A stretch of 11,686 nt of DNA from an uncultured Verrucomicrobiota bacterium (GCA_903919625.1 CAIXIZ010000207.1:1-11686); one strand, 5' to 3'. Shown: positions 1-6,779, counted from the first letter of the stretch. Notes: generated from the sequence alone by a model not told the origin. Made by a program: numbers and translations.

Positions 1-834
1 CCCGAACTCAACGCGCGCCTGCCCCAGCCCGTCGGGAACCGCGACGCGTGGAAATTCACCACCAACCGGATCGCGCCGGCCGACGTCGCCGGCGCCGGGA
101 TCACCGGCCCGGCGAAGCTGAGCTTTACGGCCACCGCGCCGGTCGCCGGCGCCTGGCTGCAAATCGAGCTGCCGGCGGCCGCGACGCTGTCCGACATCCG
201 CCTCAGCAGCCTCAGCACACCCGGCAATTACACCCGCGCTTACAAGGTGGAGCTTTCGACCGACGGCCAGAGCTGGGGCGAGCCTGTCGCCACCGGCGTG
301 GGCACGGGCGCGCTGGTGGACATCAGTTTCGCGCCGACCAGCGCGAAATGGGTCCGCGTCACCTACACCGAACCGCCCGCCGCCGCTCCGGCTGGTGGCG
401 GCCGGGGCGGTGCGCGCGGCCTGGGTGCCGGTGCACGTGGTCTGGGCGCCGGTGCGCGCGGTGCGGGCGCCGGCGTGGCTCTGGCCAACCCGCTGACCAT
501 CGAAAATCTTCGGACTGCCCTGGCCCTCACGGCGGCGCAGACCGCCCAGATTGCGCCCCTGCTCACCGCCATCAACCAAGGCCAGCAGGCGCTCACCACC
601 GCGCAGACCGGCGCCACTGACGCCCGCACCGCCGGCCTGCAGCAGATCAACACCATTTTGACGGAAGCCCAGAGGCCCCAGCTCGTGGCGTTGGGCAACC
701 CGGTGTTGGCGCCGGCCCGTGGCGCCCGTGGCGCCGGCCGCGCCGGTGGCCCGCCTCCGGCGCCTCCCACCAATTGGACGATCGATGACGTCCAGCTCTT
801 CCAGCCCGCCCCGGACCTCGCCGCCGCCAAGTAA
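1..834 (+). CDS. C-terminal part of a secreted protein with an F5/8C (discoidin) domain, 5'-truncated by the window
   Basis: The reading frame is open from base 1 to a TAA at 832-834 (277 residues visible), so the start and upstream domains lie outside. Residues about 15-123 read as a discoidin/F5-8 type C beta-sandwich, which usually binds carbohydrate or attaches enzymes to polymers. Typical motifs are WLQIELP, YKVELSTDGQSW and the strand KWVRVTY. After residue 125 comes a Gly/Ala/Arg-rich linker, then a helical stretch (about 163-233) with two LTxxQ-type motifs (LTAAQTAQIAPLL and ILTEAQRPQL) like those of Spy/CpxP-family periplasmic proteins. A second Gly/Ala/Pro linker follows, then WTIDDVQLF, which looks like the last strand of the discoidin fold. 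The gene ends in Ala-Ala-Ala-Lys. It lies 68 nt upstream of the ThuA gene, so the two may be cotranscribed. In related bacteria such tails often follow a glycosidase or cytochrome-type module, but which one is present here cannot be seen. Confidence 0.85.
   Translation, partial: PELNARLPQPVGNRDAWKFTTNRIAPADVAGAGITGPAKLSFTATAPVAGAWLQIELPAAATLSDIRLSSLSTPGNYTRAYKVELSTDGQSWGEPVATGVGTGALVDISFAPTSAKWVRVTYTEPPAAAPAGGGRGGARGLGAGARGLGAGARGAGAGVALANPLTIENLRTALALTAAQTAQIAPLLTAINQGQQALTTAQTGATDARTAGLQQINTILTEAQRPQLVALGNPVLAPARGARGAGRAGGPPPAPPTNWTIDDVQLFQPAPDLAAAK
409..471 (+). repeat. In-gene tandem repeat, three 21-nt units
   Basis: Three consecutive 21-nt units (409-429, 430-450, 451-471) encode GARGLGA, GARGLGA and GARGAGA. 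They form the low-complexity linker between the discoidin part and the helical insert. The units differ at third codon positions, so the array is not freshly expanded. Similar Gly-Ala-Arg words recur near 715-745 on the other side of the insert. Confidence 0.85.
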
Positions 835-902
835 GCGGACCATCGCGTGACTTCCACCCAACGTCTCGCGGGCCTCCTCCCCCGTGCCTTCCTCCCCCTC
901 CC

Positions 903-1940
903 ATGAAAATCCACCGCCTCCTGCCCCTGCTGCTGCTCTCGCTCGTCACCGCCGTTCGCGCCGCCGACAGCGCACCGGCCGCCACCGCCACGCCGGCCCT
1001 GAAGAAAATCCTGTTCTTCACCAAGTCCGTTAACTATCAGCATGACGCGATCAATGCCCTCGACGACCCGAAGTACGGTTACGCGTTCCGCGTGGTGAGG
1101 GAACTCGCCGCCAAGAACAACCTGGAGGTCACCGAGTCGAAGGACGGCAGCCTGTTTTCCGATGAGTATCTCGCAAAGTTCGACGCTCTCATGTTCTACA
1201 CCCAGGATGGCTCGGGTGCCCTCACCACGCCGGGCCTGGACCGCGCGCCGCCGATGACTCCGGCCGGCAAGGAGGCGCTGCTCAAGGCGGTCGCCGGCGG
1301 CAAGGGTTTTATCGGCCTGCACAGCGCCAGCGACACCTTTCACTCCGTGCTCCCGGACGGGACGAGAGGCCAGCAGGGATATCATATCGCCAACGGGGAC
1401 GCCGCCGACCCCTACATCAAGATGCTCGGCGGCGAATTCATCGCGCACGGCAACCAGCAACCCGGCAGGCAAATCGTGGCCGATGCCAAGTTCCCCGGCA
1501 TCGCCGCCCTGCCGGCCGACTTTGGCCCGCAGGAAGAATGGTACACCATGAAGAATTTCCCGGCCGACCTCCATGTCATCCTCATCCAGGACACCGCGGG
1601 CATGACCGGCAATGATTACGCCCGGCCGCCGTTTCCCTCGACGTGGGCGCGCATGCAGGGCAAGGGCCGCGTGTTCTACACCAGCATGGGCCATCGCGAG
1701 GATGTGTGGACGAGCGCCGGTTTTCAGACCGTGCTCCTCGGCGGCATTAACTGGGCCACCGGACGAGTGGATGCTGACGTGACGCCCAACCTCGCCAAGG
1801 TGGCCCCCAAGGCCAACGAACTCCAACCCGCGCCCGTGCGCGGTGGCCGCCGCGGGGGCCCGCCCGGAGGCCCCGCCGGTGCGCCTTTTGTGCCGCCAGC
1901 AGCCCCGGCCGCTCCGGCCGCTCCGGCCGCCGCCAAGTAA
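903..1940 (+). CDS. Secreted ThuA-domain protein
   Basis: A 345-aa protein with a Sec signal peptide: a basic start (MKIHR), a Leu-rich core, and probable cleavage after VRA at residue 20. The rest is a ThuA-like domain (class I glutamine-amidotransferase-like fold), roughly residues 33-300. It opens with KKILFFTKSVNYQHDAI (His47), continues with the strand FDALMFYTQDGS, then GFIGLHSASDTFH (His140), GEFIAHG (His182), EEWY (211-214), and near the end MGHREDVW (His264). ThuA was named for trehalose utilisation; in Bacteroidota and PVC bacteria secreted members accompany sugar-processing enzymes, but their exact reaction is unsettled. The C-terminal 40 residues are Gly/Arg/Pro-rich and end in Pro-Ala-Ala repeats and AAAK, like the preceding gene. 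No Shine-Dalgarno site is visible; the 30 nt before the ATG are almost all pyrimidines. The start is fixed by the signal peptide. Confidence 0.9.
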   Translation: MKIHRLLPLLLLSLVTAVRAADSAPAATATPALKKILFFTKSVNYQHDAINALDDPKYGYAFRVVRELAAKNNLEVTESKDGSLFSDEYLAKFDALMFYTQDGSGALTTPGLDRAPPMTPAGKEALLKAVAGGKGFIGLHSASDTFHSVLPDGTRGQQGYHIANGDAADPYIKMLGGEFIAHGNQQPGRQIVADAKFPGIAALPADFGPQEEWYTMKNFPADLHVILIQDTAGMTGNDYARPPFPSTWARMQGKGRVFYTSMGHREDVWTSAGFQTVLLGGINWATGRVDADVTPNLAKVAPKANELQPAPVRGGRRGGPPGGPAGAPFVPPAAPAAPAAPAAAK

Positions 1941-2067
1941 AACGGCACCGGTTGACGTGGCCACCAAGGCTGCGTTACCCGGCGGTGAGCTTCGTGCCGG
2001 CATTTCGGGCGCGCGCGTCCGTCACGCGCTGCATCAACCAGCCTGGATTTTGGCCGCCCTCCCGCTC

Positions 2068-2643
2068 ATGAAAAACAGCCCTGGCAACCCAAAGCAGTTG
2101 TCCCCCAAACAACGCGCCGAACTGCTCAACGCCCTGCAGACCCGGTTTGGGAAAAACCTGAACCGGCACAAAGGCCTGGATTGGGCCAAGGTGCAGGCTC
2201 GGTTGGAAGCCGAGCCCGAAAAGTTCTGGTCGCTCCATGAGATGGAACGCACCGGCGGCGAGCCGGATGTGGTGGGCCAGGACAAAAAGACGGGCGAATT
2301 CATCTTCTTCGATTGTTCGGCGGAAACCCCCGCCGGCCGCACCAGCCTCTGCTACGACCGCGCGGCCCTGGATGCGCGGAAGGAGTTTAAGCCGAAAAAC
2401 AGCGTTATGGATTTGGCGACGGCCATGGGCATTGGGCTGCTGACGGAAGAAGAATACTTTGCGCTGCAGCAGCTGGGTGAGTTCGACACCAAGCGGTCGA
2501 GCTGGCTGAAAACACCCGCTGACATCAGAAAACTCGGTGGCGCCATCTACGGCGATCGCCGCTATGGCCGGGTCTTTGTGGGGCACAATGGCGCTGAGTC
2601 TTATTACAGCGGCCGGGGTTTCCGCGGTACGCTTAAGATCTGA
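2068..2643 (+). CDS. DUF4256 family protein
   Basis: A 191-aa cytoplasmic protein that matches the DUF4256 family over its whole length. Conserved blocks are NRHKGLDWAKVQARLE, the signature EMERTGGEPDVVG, FFDCSAETPAGR, CYDR, ATAMGIGLLTEEEY, LGEFDTKRSSW, TPADIRKLGGA, and the C-terminal HNGAESYYSGRGFRG. The family is widespread in bacteria and has no established function; I infer none. The frame is open further upstream (a start at 1843 is possible), but that would overlap the ThuA gene, and family members begin close to the residues after this ATG, so 2068 was chosen. There is no signal peptide or membrane segment. The 127-nt gap from the ThuA gene and the different cell location suggest it is a separate function. 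No ribosome binding site is apparent. Confidence 0.9.
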   Translation: MKNSPGNPKQLSPKQRAELLNALQTRFGKNLNRHKGLDWAKVQARLEAEPEKFWSLHEMERTGGEPDVVGQDKKTGEFIFFDCSAETPAGRTSLCYDRAALDARKEFKPKNSVMDLATAMGIGLLTEEEYFALQQLGEFDTKRSSWLKTPADIRKLGGAIYGDRRYGRVFVGHNGAESYYSGRGFRGTLKI

Positions 2644-3028
2644 GCCGGACTCATGCTGCCGGGTCGGGTTGGTGGCAGCGGGTCGTTGCCTTTCTCCCAC
2701 TTGGTGGAGGCCCAGCAAACGATCGGGCAAAGGTGGAGACTGGCGACACCAGCGGGGTTTTGACTCACGGCCGGGAAACCCTCCGTTTGGGTCGAATGCT
2801 TGGTTAGGGGTAGACCCCATAGACCGGGCAGGCCTATGCGCGCATTTTGCATGGGAGGAATCACCCGACGGATGGAGCCATGTTCCACCAGTCATCGATT
2901 CAATTTTCCCTCAATATGTGCCCCCTACCAGCTCTGCAGCCCAAGGCGCTGTTCTCTCAGCAAGCTCATCGGGGAAACCCGCTGCCGCTGCGCCACCCCA
3001 GTGGTCCTGACGTACCACCGTCAAACCC
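2644..3028. other. 385-nt intergenic stretch, no supported gene
   Basis: No frame on either strand gives a recognisable protein. Open frames here are short and rich in Arg, Cys and Pro, as expected of chance translation of GC-rich DNA. It should contain the promoter of the downstream kinase operon, but I find no convincing -35/-10 pair. A GGGAGG near 2851-2856 resembles a ribosome binding site but does not precede a credible gene. Confidence 0.5.
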
Positions 3029-4603
3029 GTGAAGTCCACGCCGCAGTCCCTTCCGCTGGTTGCACGGCCCGCCGACACCCCGGCGGAGCTTGTCGCGGCG
3101 ATCCGCGTTTCCGAACTGCGCTACCGGCGGCTGTTTGAGGCGGCGCGGGACGGCATCCTGATTTTGGAGGTGGAGACCGGGCGGATCAGCGATGTGAACC
3201 CGTTCCTCGTTGAGCTGCTGGGCTTTGCCCACGACGAGATGGTCGGCAAGACGGTCGGCGAACTCAGCCCGTTCCGGGACATCGAATCCAACCAGGCCAT
3301 GCTGGAACGGCTCCAGCAGCACGGATACGTCCGCTACGATAATCTGCCGCTGGAAACCCGGACCGGCCGCCACATCGCGGTGGAGTTTGTCTGCAACGTG
3401 TATCAGGCCGGTGAAGAAAAGGTGATCCAATGCAACGTGCGCGACATCACGGAGCGCAAGCAGGCGGAGGCCGCCTTGGTCCGGCTGGCGGCCATCGTCG
3501 AGTTTTCGGACGATGCCATCATCGGCAAAGACCTGAACTCCATCATCACCAGTTGGAACAAGGGCGCGGAAAAAATCTTTGGCCATGCGGCCGGCGAAAT
3601 GGTGGGGGCTTCCATCATGCGGCTGATCCCGGCCGGCCGGCAGGCCGAGGAGAACCAGATGCTGGAGCGGATCAGGCGGGGCGAGAGCGTGGAGCACTTC
3701 GAGACCTTGCGCCAGGCCAAGGATGGACGGCTGATTGCTGTCTCGGTCACGGCTTCACCGATCAGGGATGCGACCGGCCTCGTCATCGGGGTGTCAAAGG
3801 TGGTGCATGACATCACCGTGCGCCGGGCGGCGGAGGAAAAAATCCGGCAGCTGAATGTCGGGCTCGAGCAGCGCGTCGCCGAGCGCACGGCGCAGCTGAA
3901 GTCCGCCAACGACGAGCTGGAGGCGTTCAGCTATTCCGTCTCCCACGATTTGCGCGCGCCACTGCGCCATGTCATGGGCTTCGTGAACCTCCTGAAAAAG
4001 GACGCCGGGCCATCGCTCTCGCCGGAAAATCTCCGGCATCTGGCCACCATCTCCGACTCGGCCAGGCGGATGGGCGCCCTGATTGACGACCTGCTGGCGT
4101 TCTCGCGCGTCGGCCGGGCCACCCTGCAAAAGACCGGGGTCAGCCTCGACGACCTCGTCCGCGAGACGATGGCCGATTTTCACGCGGAGACCGCGGCGCG
4201 AAACATCACCTGGGAAATTCACCCGCTGCCGTCCGTGTGGGCCGACCGGGCGCTGCTGCGCCTGGTGCTGATCAACCTGCTCTCCAACGCGGTGAAGTTC
4301 ACCGGCCATCGCGCCGGGGCGAAAATCGGGATCGGCCGCGCCCCGGGCGGCGACGGCGAGACGGTGGTCTTCGTCCGGGACAACGGCGCCGGCTTCGACC
4401 CACGCTATGCCGGCAAGCTCTTCGGCGTGTTCCAGCGCCTGCACCGCGACGATGAGTTCGAGGGCACGGGCATCGGCCTGGCCAATGTCCAGCGCATCAT
4501 TCACCGGCACGGCGGCCGGGTCTGGGCCGAGGGCGTGGAGGACGGCGGCGCGACGTTTTATTTTTCCCTCCCCTCCCGCCCGGCCGAAACCCATGGACAC
4601 TGA
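3029..4603 (+). CDS. PAS-PAS sensor histidine kinase
   Basis: A 524-aa soluble sensor kinase. PAS1 spans about 31-145 (YRRLFEAARDGILILE, ending RDITERKQAE) and PAS2 about 150-270 (VEFSDDAIIGKD, ending HDITVRRAAEE). A coiled coil (about 270-297) leads into the HisKA dimerisation domain with H-box SYSVSHDLRAPL, where His306 is the expected phosphorylation site. The HATPase_c domain has the N-box NLLSNAVKF (Asn420), the DNGAGF box (Asp451) and GTGIGLANV (from Gly479), so all catalytic elements are intact. It autophosphorylates on His and should pass the phosphate to the receiver encoded next. No transmembrane helix is present, so it senses an internal cue; the ligand is unknown. The start is a GTG, the only plausible one, because an in-frame stop lies at 3008-3010. 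Its end overlaps the next gene by 11 nt, pointing to translational coupling. H-box and architecture resemble phytochrome-like kinases paired with Rcp1-type receivers. Confidence 0.93.
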   Translation: MKSTPQSLPLVARPADTPAELVAAIRVSELRYRRLFEAARDGILILEVETGRISDVNPFLVELLGFAHDEMVGKTVGELSPFRDIESNQAMLERLQQHGYVRYDNLPLETRTGRHIAVEFVCNVYQAGEEKVIQCNVRDITERKQAEAALVRLAAIVEFSDDAIIGKDLNSIITSWNKGAEKIFGHAAGEMVGASIMRLIPAGRQAEENQMLERIRRGESVEHFETLRQAKDGRLIAVSVTASPIRDATGLVIGVSKVVHDITVRRAAEEKIRQLNVGLEQRVAERTAQLKSANDELEAFSYSVSHDLRAPLRHVMGFVNLLKKDAGPSLSPENLRHLATISDSARRMGALIDDLLAFSRVGRATLQKTGVSLDDLVRETMADFHAETAARNITWEIHPLPSVWADRALLRLVLINLLSNAVKFTGHRAGAKIGIGRAPGGDGETVVFVRDNGAGFDPRYAGKLFGVFQRLHRDDEFEGTGIGLANVQRIIHRHGGRVWAEGVEDGGATFYFSLPSRPAETHGH

Positions 4604-5084
4604 AAACCGGAACATCAAAAATGTCCTGCTGGTCGAGGACGACTCGCGCGACGTGCAACTGACGCTGGCCGCGCTGGCGGAGCATCATCTGGCCAACAAG
4701 GTTTTTGTCGTCCGCGACGGCGCGGAGGCGCTGGACTATCTCTGCCACCGGGGAAAGTTCGCCACCCGCGCACACGGCAATCCGGTGGTTGTGCTGCTCG
4801 ACAACAAGATGCCGAAGGTCAGCGGGCTGGAGGTGCTGAAAATCATGAAGGCCGACGCCCAGCTGAAAACCATCCCCGTCGTGGTGCTCACCTCCTCGCG
4901 CGAGACGCCGGATGTGCGCGAATTCTACGAACACGGCGTCAACGCCTATGTGGTGAAACCGGTGGATTTTTCCGAGTTCATGAAGGCGGTCAATCAGGTC
5001 GGCGTATTTTGGGCCGCCATCAACGAGCCGCCGCCGGGCGCGGGCCCGGTGGGTCCGCCCATCCCCCGGCCTCCCCCGTCATGA
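4593..5084 (+). CDS. Single-domain response regulator (CheY/Rcp1-like)
   Basis: A 163-aa protein consisting of one receiver domain (about residues 9-140) and a short Pro-rich tail. The acidic pocket is Glu15-Asp16-Asp17 in VLLVEDDSRD, the phosphoacceptor is Asp70 in LLDNKMPKVSG, the switch Thr is Thr100 in VVVLTSS, and the conserved Lys is Lys122 in YVVKPVDF. The insertion around residues 51-62 (CHRGKFATRAHG) is typical of Rcp1-type regulators that pair with PAS/GAF kinases. There is no output domain, so it probably acts by protein contact or as a phosphorelay shuttle. The ATG lies inside the last codons of the kinase gene; the frame is open upstream, but earlier starts would lie deep in the kinase gene and add non-receiver residues. 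Its TGA overlaps the next ATG (ATGA). Being cotranscribed and coupled with the kinase, it is its most likely partner. Confidence 0.93.
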   Translation: MDTENRNIKNVLLVEDDSRDVQLTLAALAEHHLANKVFVVRDGAEALDYLCHRGKFATRAHGNPVVVLLDNKMPKVSGLEVLKIMKADAQLKTIPVVVLTSSRETPDVREFYEHGVNAYVVKPVDFSEFMKAVNQVGVFWAAINEPPPGAGPVGPPIPRPPPS

Positions 5085-5289
5085 TCACCCGCCTGCGCAT
5101 CCTGCACCTGGAAGACAACGCCACCGACCGATCATCGCGATTTCCGGAACCGTGTTCGGAGCGCACGATTCCCTCGACGAAGCGAGCCGCGTCGGTGCGA
5201 ACCGCATTTTGCACAAGCCATTTTATATCTCTGAGCTGGTGCAATCAATCACTGAGCTTCTAGAACAGCCACCACCCAATCCCTCCTGA
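5081..5289 (+). pseudogene. Remnant of a receiver-containing gene with an internal deletion and frame shift
   Basis: An ATG overlapping the preceding stop (ATGA) starts MITRLRILHLEDNATDR, the first strand and acidic pocket of a receiver domain. After about base 5131 that frame turns to nonsense and stops at 5263. In the adjacent frame, from 5131 to the TGA at 5287-5289, the translation is IIAISGTVFGAH, followed by GANRILHKPF and a helix ELVQSITELLEQ, which is the second half of a receiver with its conserved Lys-Pro. The central part with the phosphoacceptor Asp is missing. The simplest reading is a deletion, not a multiple of three, that joined the start and end of one gene. The parent could have been a small regulator (about 55 codons lost) or a large hybrid kinase with receivers at both ends. 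It was the third gene of the kinase operon. It cannot make a working receiver as it stands. Confidence 0.85.
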
Positions 5290-5419
5290 ATCCATAGTCG
5301 CAAACGCTTGCCCAGGATACACCGCACCCGCTTTGCCCTTTACAAGCAGCGATGGGTATTACGCCGCCATCCTTTCACCTTGAGACTATCGCGGGGCGCG
5401 GCTTTCCCTAGGTGGTATG

Positions 5420-5902
5420 TTAGATGGACAAAACCCGGTTAACCGCCAGCCCAAGCGCTTGGAACGTATACGGCTTCAGCAACAGCTCGCGAATCCCCAG
5501 TTTGTGCAAGCGCTCCGGGGTAAGACCGGTGCTGTGGCCAGTAACGAGGATGACGGGCAATCCGGGATGGATGTTTTGCAGCTGCTGGGCGAGATCCACT
5601 CCGGTCATGCCCGGCATCTTAAGATCGGTTATGATCAGGTCAAATGCGCCTGGACGGGACAGTACGGTGGCCAACGCCTCGATCGAAGTGGTGTGGCCTT
5701 CCGCCGCATAACCGATTGCGGTGAGCAGGCTCGCGCCAATTTGGGCGAGCGACTGCTCGTCATCCAAAAACAGAATACGCTGACCTTGCCCGCGTGGCAC
5801 CGCCGCTGGGTCGGTCACCGCCACCATGGCGCGCTCATCCGGCACGGCTTTCAACTCTCCGTGCCCGGTGAGGGAACCCTTCAGTATTTTGTCCGGGGGC
5901 AT
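5420..5902 (-). CDS. Single-domain response regulator, convergent to the kinase operon
   Basis: A 160-aa protein with a receiver domain at about residues 42-160. It has LFLDDE (Asp47, Asp48), the phosphoacceptor Asp93 in LIITDLKMPGMTG, Thr121 in VILVTGHS, and Lys143 in ELLLKPY. The first 40 residues have no known fold. The stretch PRGQGQRILFLDDE and the C-terminal helix are the type usually found in the receiver at the end of PAS hybrid kinases. The gene may therefore be a detached hybrid-kinase receiver, though an in-frame stop at 5918-5920 and a credible ATG make it a complete free-standing gene. A weak GGA-type ribosome binding site sits before the start. It runs opposite to the preceding operon, with 130 nt between the ends and no clear terminator. 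A repeat copy (5985-6032) lies 83 nt upstream and may regulate it. The partner kinase is unknown. Confidence 0.85.
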   Translation of the reverse strand: MPPDKILKGSLTGHGELKAVPDERAMVAVTDPAAVPRGQGQRILFLDDEQSLAQIGASLLTAIGYAAEGHTTSIEALATVLSRPGAFDLIITDLKMPGMTGVDLAQQLQNIHPGLPVILVTGHSTGLTPERLHKLGIRELLLKPYTFQALGLAVNRVLSI

Positions 5903-5984
5903 TCGACGCTTCCAACTTCAGCAACAGAACCATTACTGAGAGTGGATCCCAAACATTCTATCAGGGGCCAAGTTTATTAATATC

Positions 5985-6032
5985 CAGTCAACCCCTTATT
6001 TTCCCCCGTGACTTTACCTACGCGGTGACCTG
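5985..6032 (-). repeat. Imperfect direct repeat, copy A
   Basis: This 48-nt stretch matches copy B (6731-6779) with a one-base length difference. The two share CAGTnAAnCCC, CTTATTT and an identical 13-nt core, GTGACTTTACCTA (6008-6020 here). It lies downstream of the peptidase gene and upstream of the minus-strand regulator at 5420-5902. A local inverted pair (GTGACTT 6008-6014 with AAGTCAC 6037-6043) could form a hairpin, but copy B lacks it. It could be a protein-binding site or the trace of a duplication. Confidence 0.7.
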
Positions 6033-6081
6033 GCTGAAGTCACCCGCCTTCTGCGGTTTGGCCTGACGCAGCGGCTTCGGC

Positions 6082-6702
6082 TCAGTGTGCCGGAAACTGA
6101 TATGCCACCAATTTGGTGAGCGCAAGGGCGCGCGGCAGGACCAGATTCTGCGGAGCAAATGCGGCGACGAACGCCTTGCGTCCCGCTGGTTCGGTGGCGG
6201 CAAAGGCCTGGGTGACGACGCCAATCAAATTGGCGGCGGTGACGAGCGTGCTGTCCTCTTCGTCCCGGTTCACCCCTCGGGCGGTCCAGCCGTCAGGCTG
6301 ATTTTCCATGAGCACATGGGCGGCACCGAAGCCGTCCCCATCGCGATAGAGCACGATCATGCCTTTGTGCAACGACGAGAACTCAACGGGTGCAACCACG
6401 ATGGCAGTATGGGTGGCGAAGAGGGGCTCCATCGAGGCACCGACGCACCAGAAAGTCTGCACGCTCTTCGCCCCGGCCGCTGCGGCGACCGCGTCTGCTG
6501 CCACCAGTTCTTTGCCCCTGGCGACGATGTGCAGGGCCGGTGATTCGACGAAAATCGCCGGCCGGTTTTGTTGAAACGAGACGTCCGCTGATGCGCAGCC
6601 ATTGCCCAGCAGGCCAACGGCTGCGATTGCCAGCACCAAATGCAGAGGAACAGGCACCAAAAACAACCACGAGGAGTGGGCGTCGCTGTTCATCCACGCC
6701 AC
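6082..6702 (-). CDS. S24/S26-like serine peptidase homologue, probable lipoprotein or membrane-anchored
   Basis: A 206-aa protein. A hydrophobic stretch at about residues 13-35 ends in LLGNGC (Cys36), which resembles a lipobox although Gly at -3 and Asn at -2 are not the usual residues. The middle resembles the signal-peptidase/LexA-like fold: GASMEPLF (Ser90, the nucleophile position of the SMxP motif), then KGMIVLYRDGDG, an AHVL motif (His129, where S26B-type signal peptidases have His as general base), and ANLIGVV. An Asp-containing segment (147-151) lies where such enzymes carry GDN-like residues. No catalytic Lys of the bacterial LepB type is recognised. It is therefore either a Ser/His-type processing peptidase or an inactive relative; the substrate is unknown. 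The start could be Met1 (6702) or Met4 (6693). The gene is alone on its strand and is bracketed by repeats A and B, the latter only 28 nt before the start codon. Confidence 0.7.
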   Translation of the reverse strand: MAWMNSDAHSSWLFLVPVPLHLVLAIAAVGLLGNGCASADVSFQQNRPAIFVESPALHIVARGKELVAADAVAAAAGAKSVQTFWCVGASMEPLFATHTAIVVAPVEFSSLHKGMIVLYRDGDGFGAAHVLMENQPDGWTARGVNRDEEDSTLVTAANLIGVVTQAFAATEPAGRKAFVAAFAPQNLVLPRALALTKLVAYQFPAH

Positions 6703-6730
6703 TCTATCAGGTGGCGCATATTTTACTATG

Positions 6731-6779
6731 CAGTTAATCCCTTATTTAAGCCTGGTGACTTTACCTAGACGGTCATCTG
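6731..6779 (-). repeat. Imperfect direct repeat, copy B
   Basis: The second copy of the element at 5985-6032, in the same orientation, with the identical 13-nt core at 6755-6767. It begins 28 nt upstream of the minus-strand peptidase start codon, where a promoter or operator would be expected. Bases outside the core differ from copy A at about a dozen positions plus one indel. Confidence 0.7.

Noticed and set aside
363..2003. A 546-codon open frame on the minus strand across the discoidin and ThuA genes
   Set aside because: It is antisense to two well-supported genes, is full of Arg, Gly and Pro, and has no recognisable domain; long antisense frames are expected in GC-rich coding DNA.
1975..2895. 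A 306-codon minus-strand open frame across the DUF4256 gene
   Set aside because: It mirrors the DUF4256 gene, which has strong family motifs, and gives no recognisable protein itself.
5985..6779. The two repeats as integron attC sites around a gene cassette
   Set aside because: No paired attC core motifs with the required inverted simple sites were found, and the local hairpin of copy A is not kept in copy B.
5985..6779. The repeat-bracketed unit as an insertion sequence
   Set aside because: The enclosed gene is not a transposase, the repeats are direct and not inverted, and no target-site duplication was seen.
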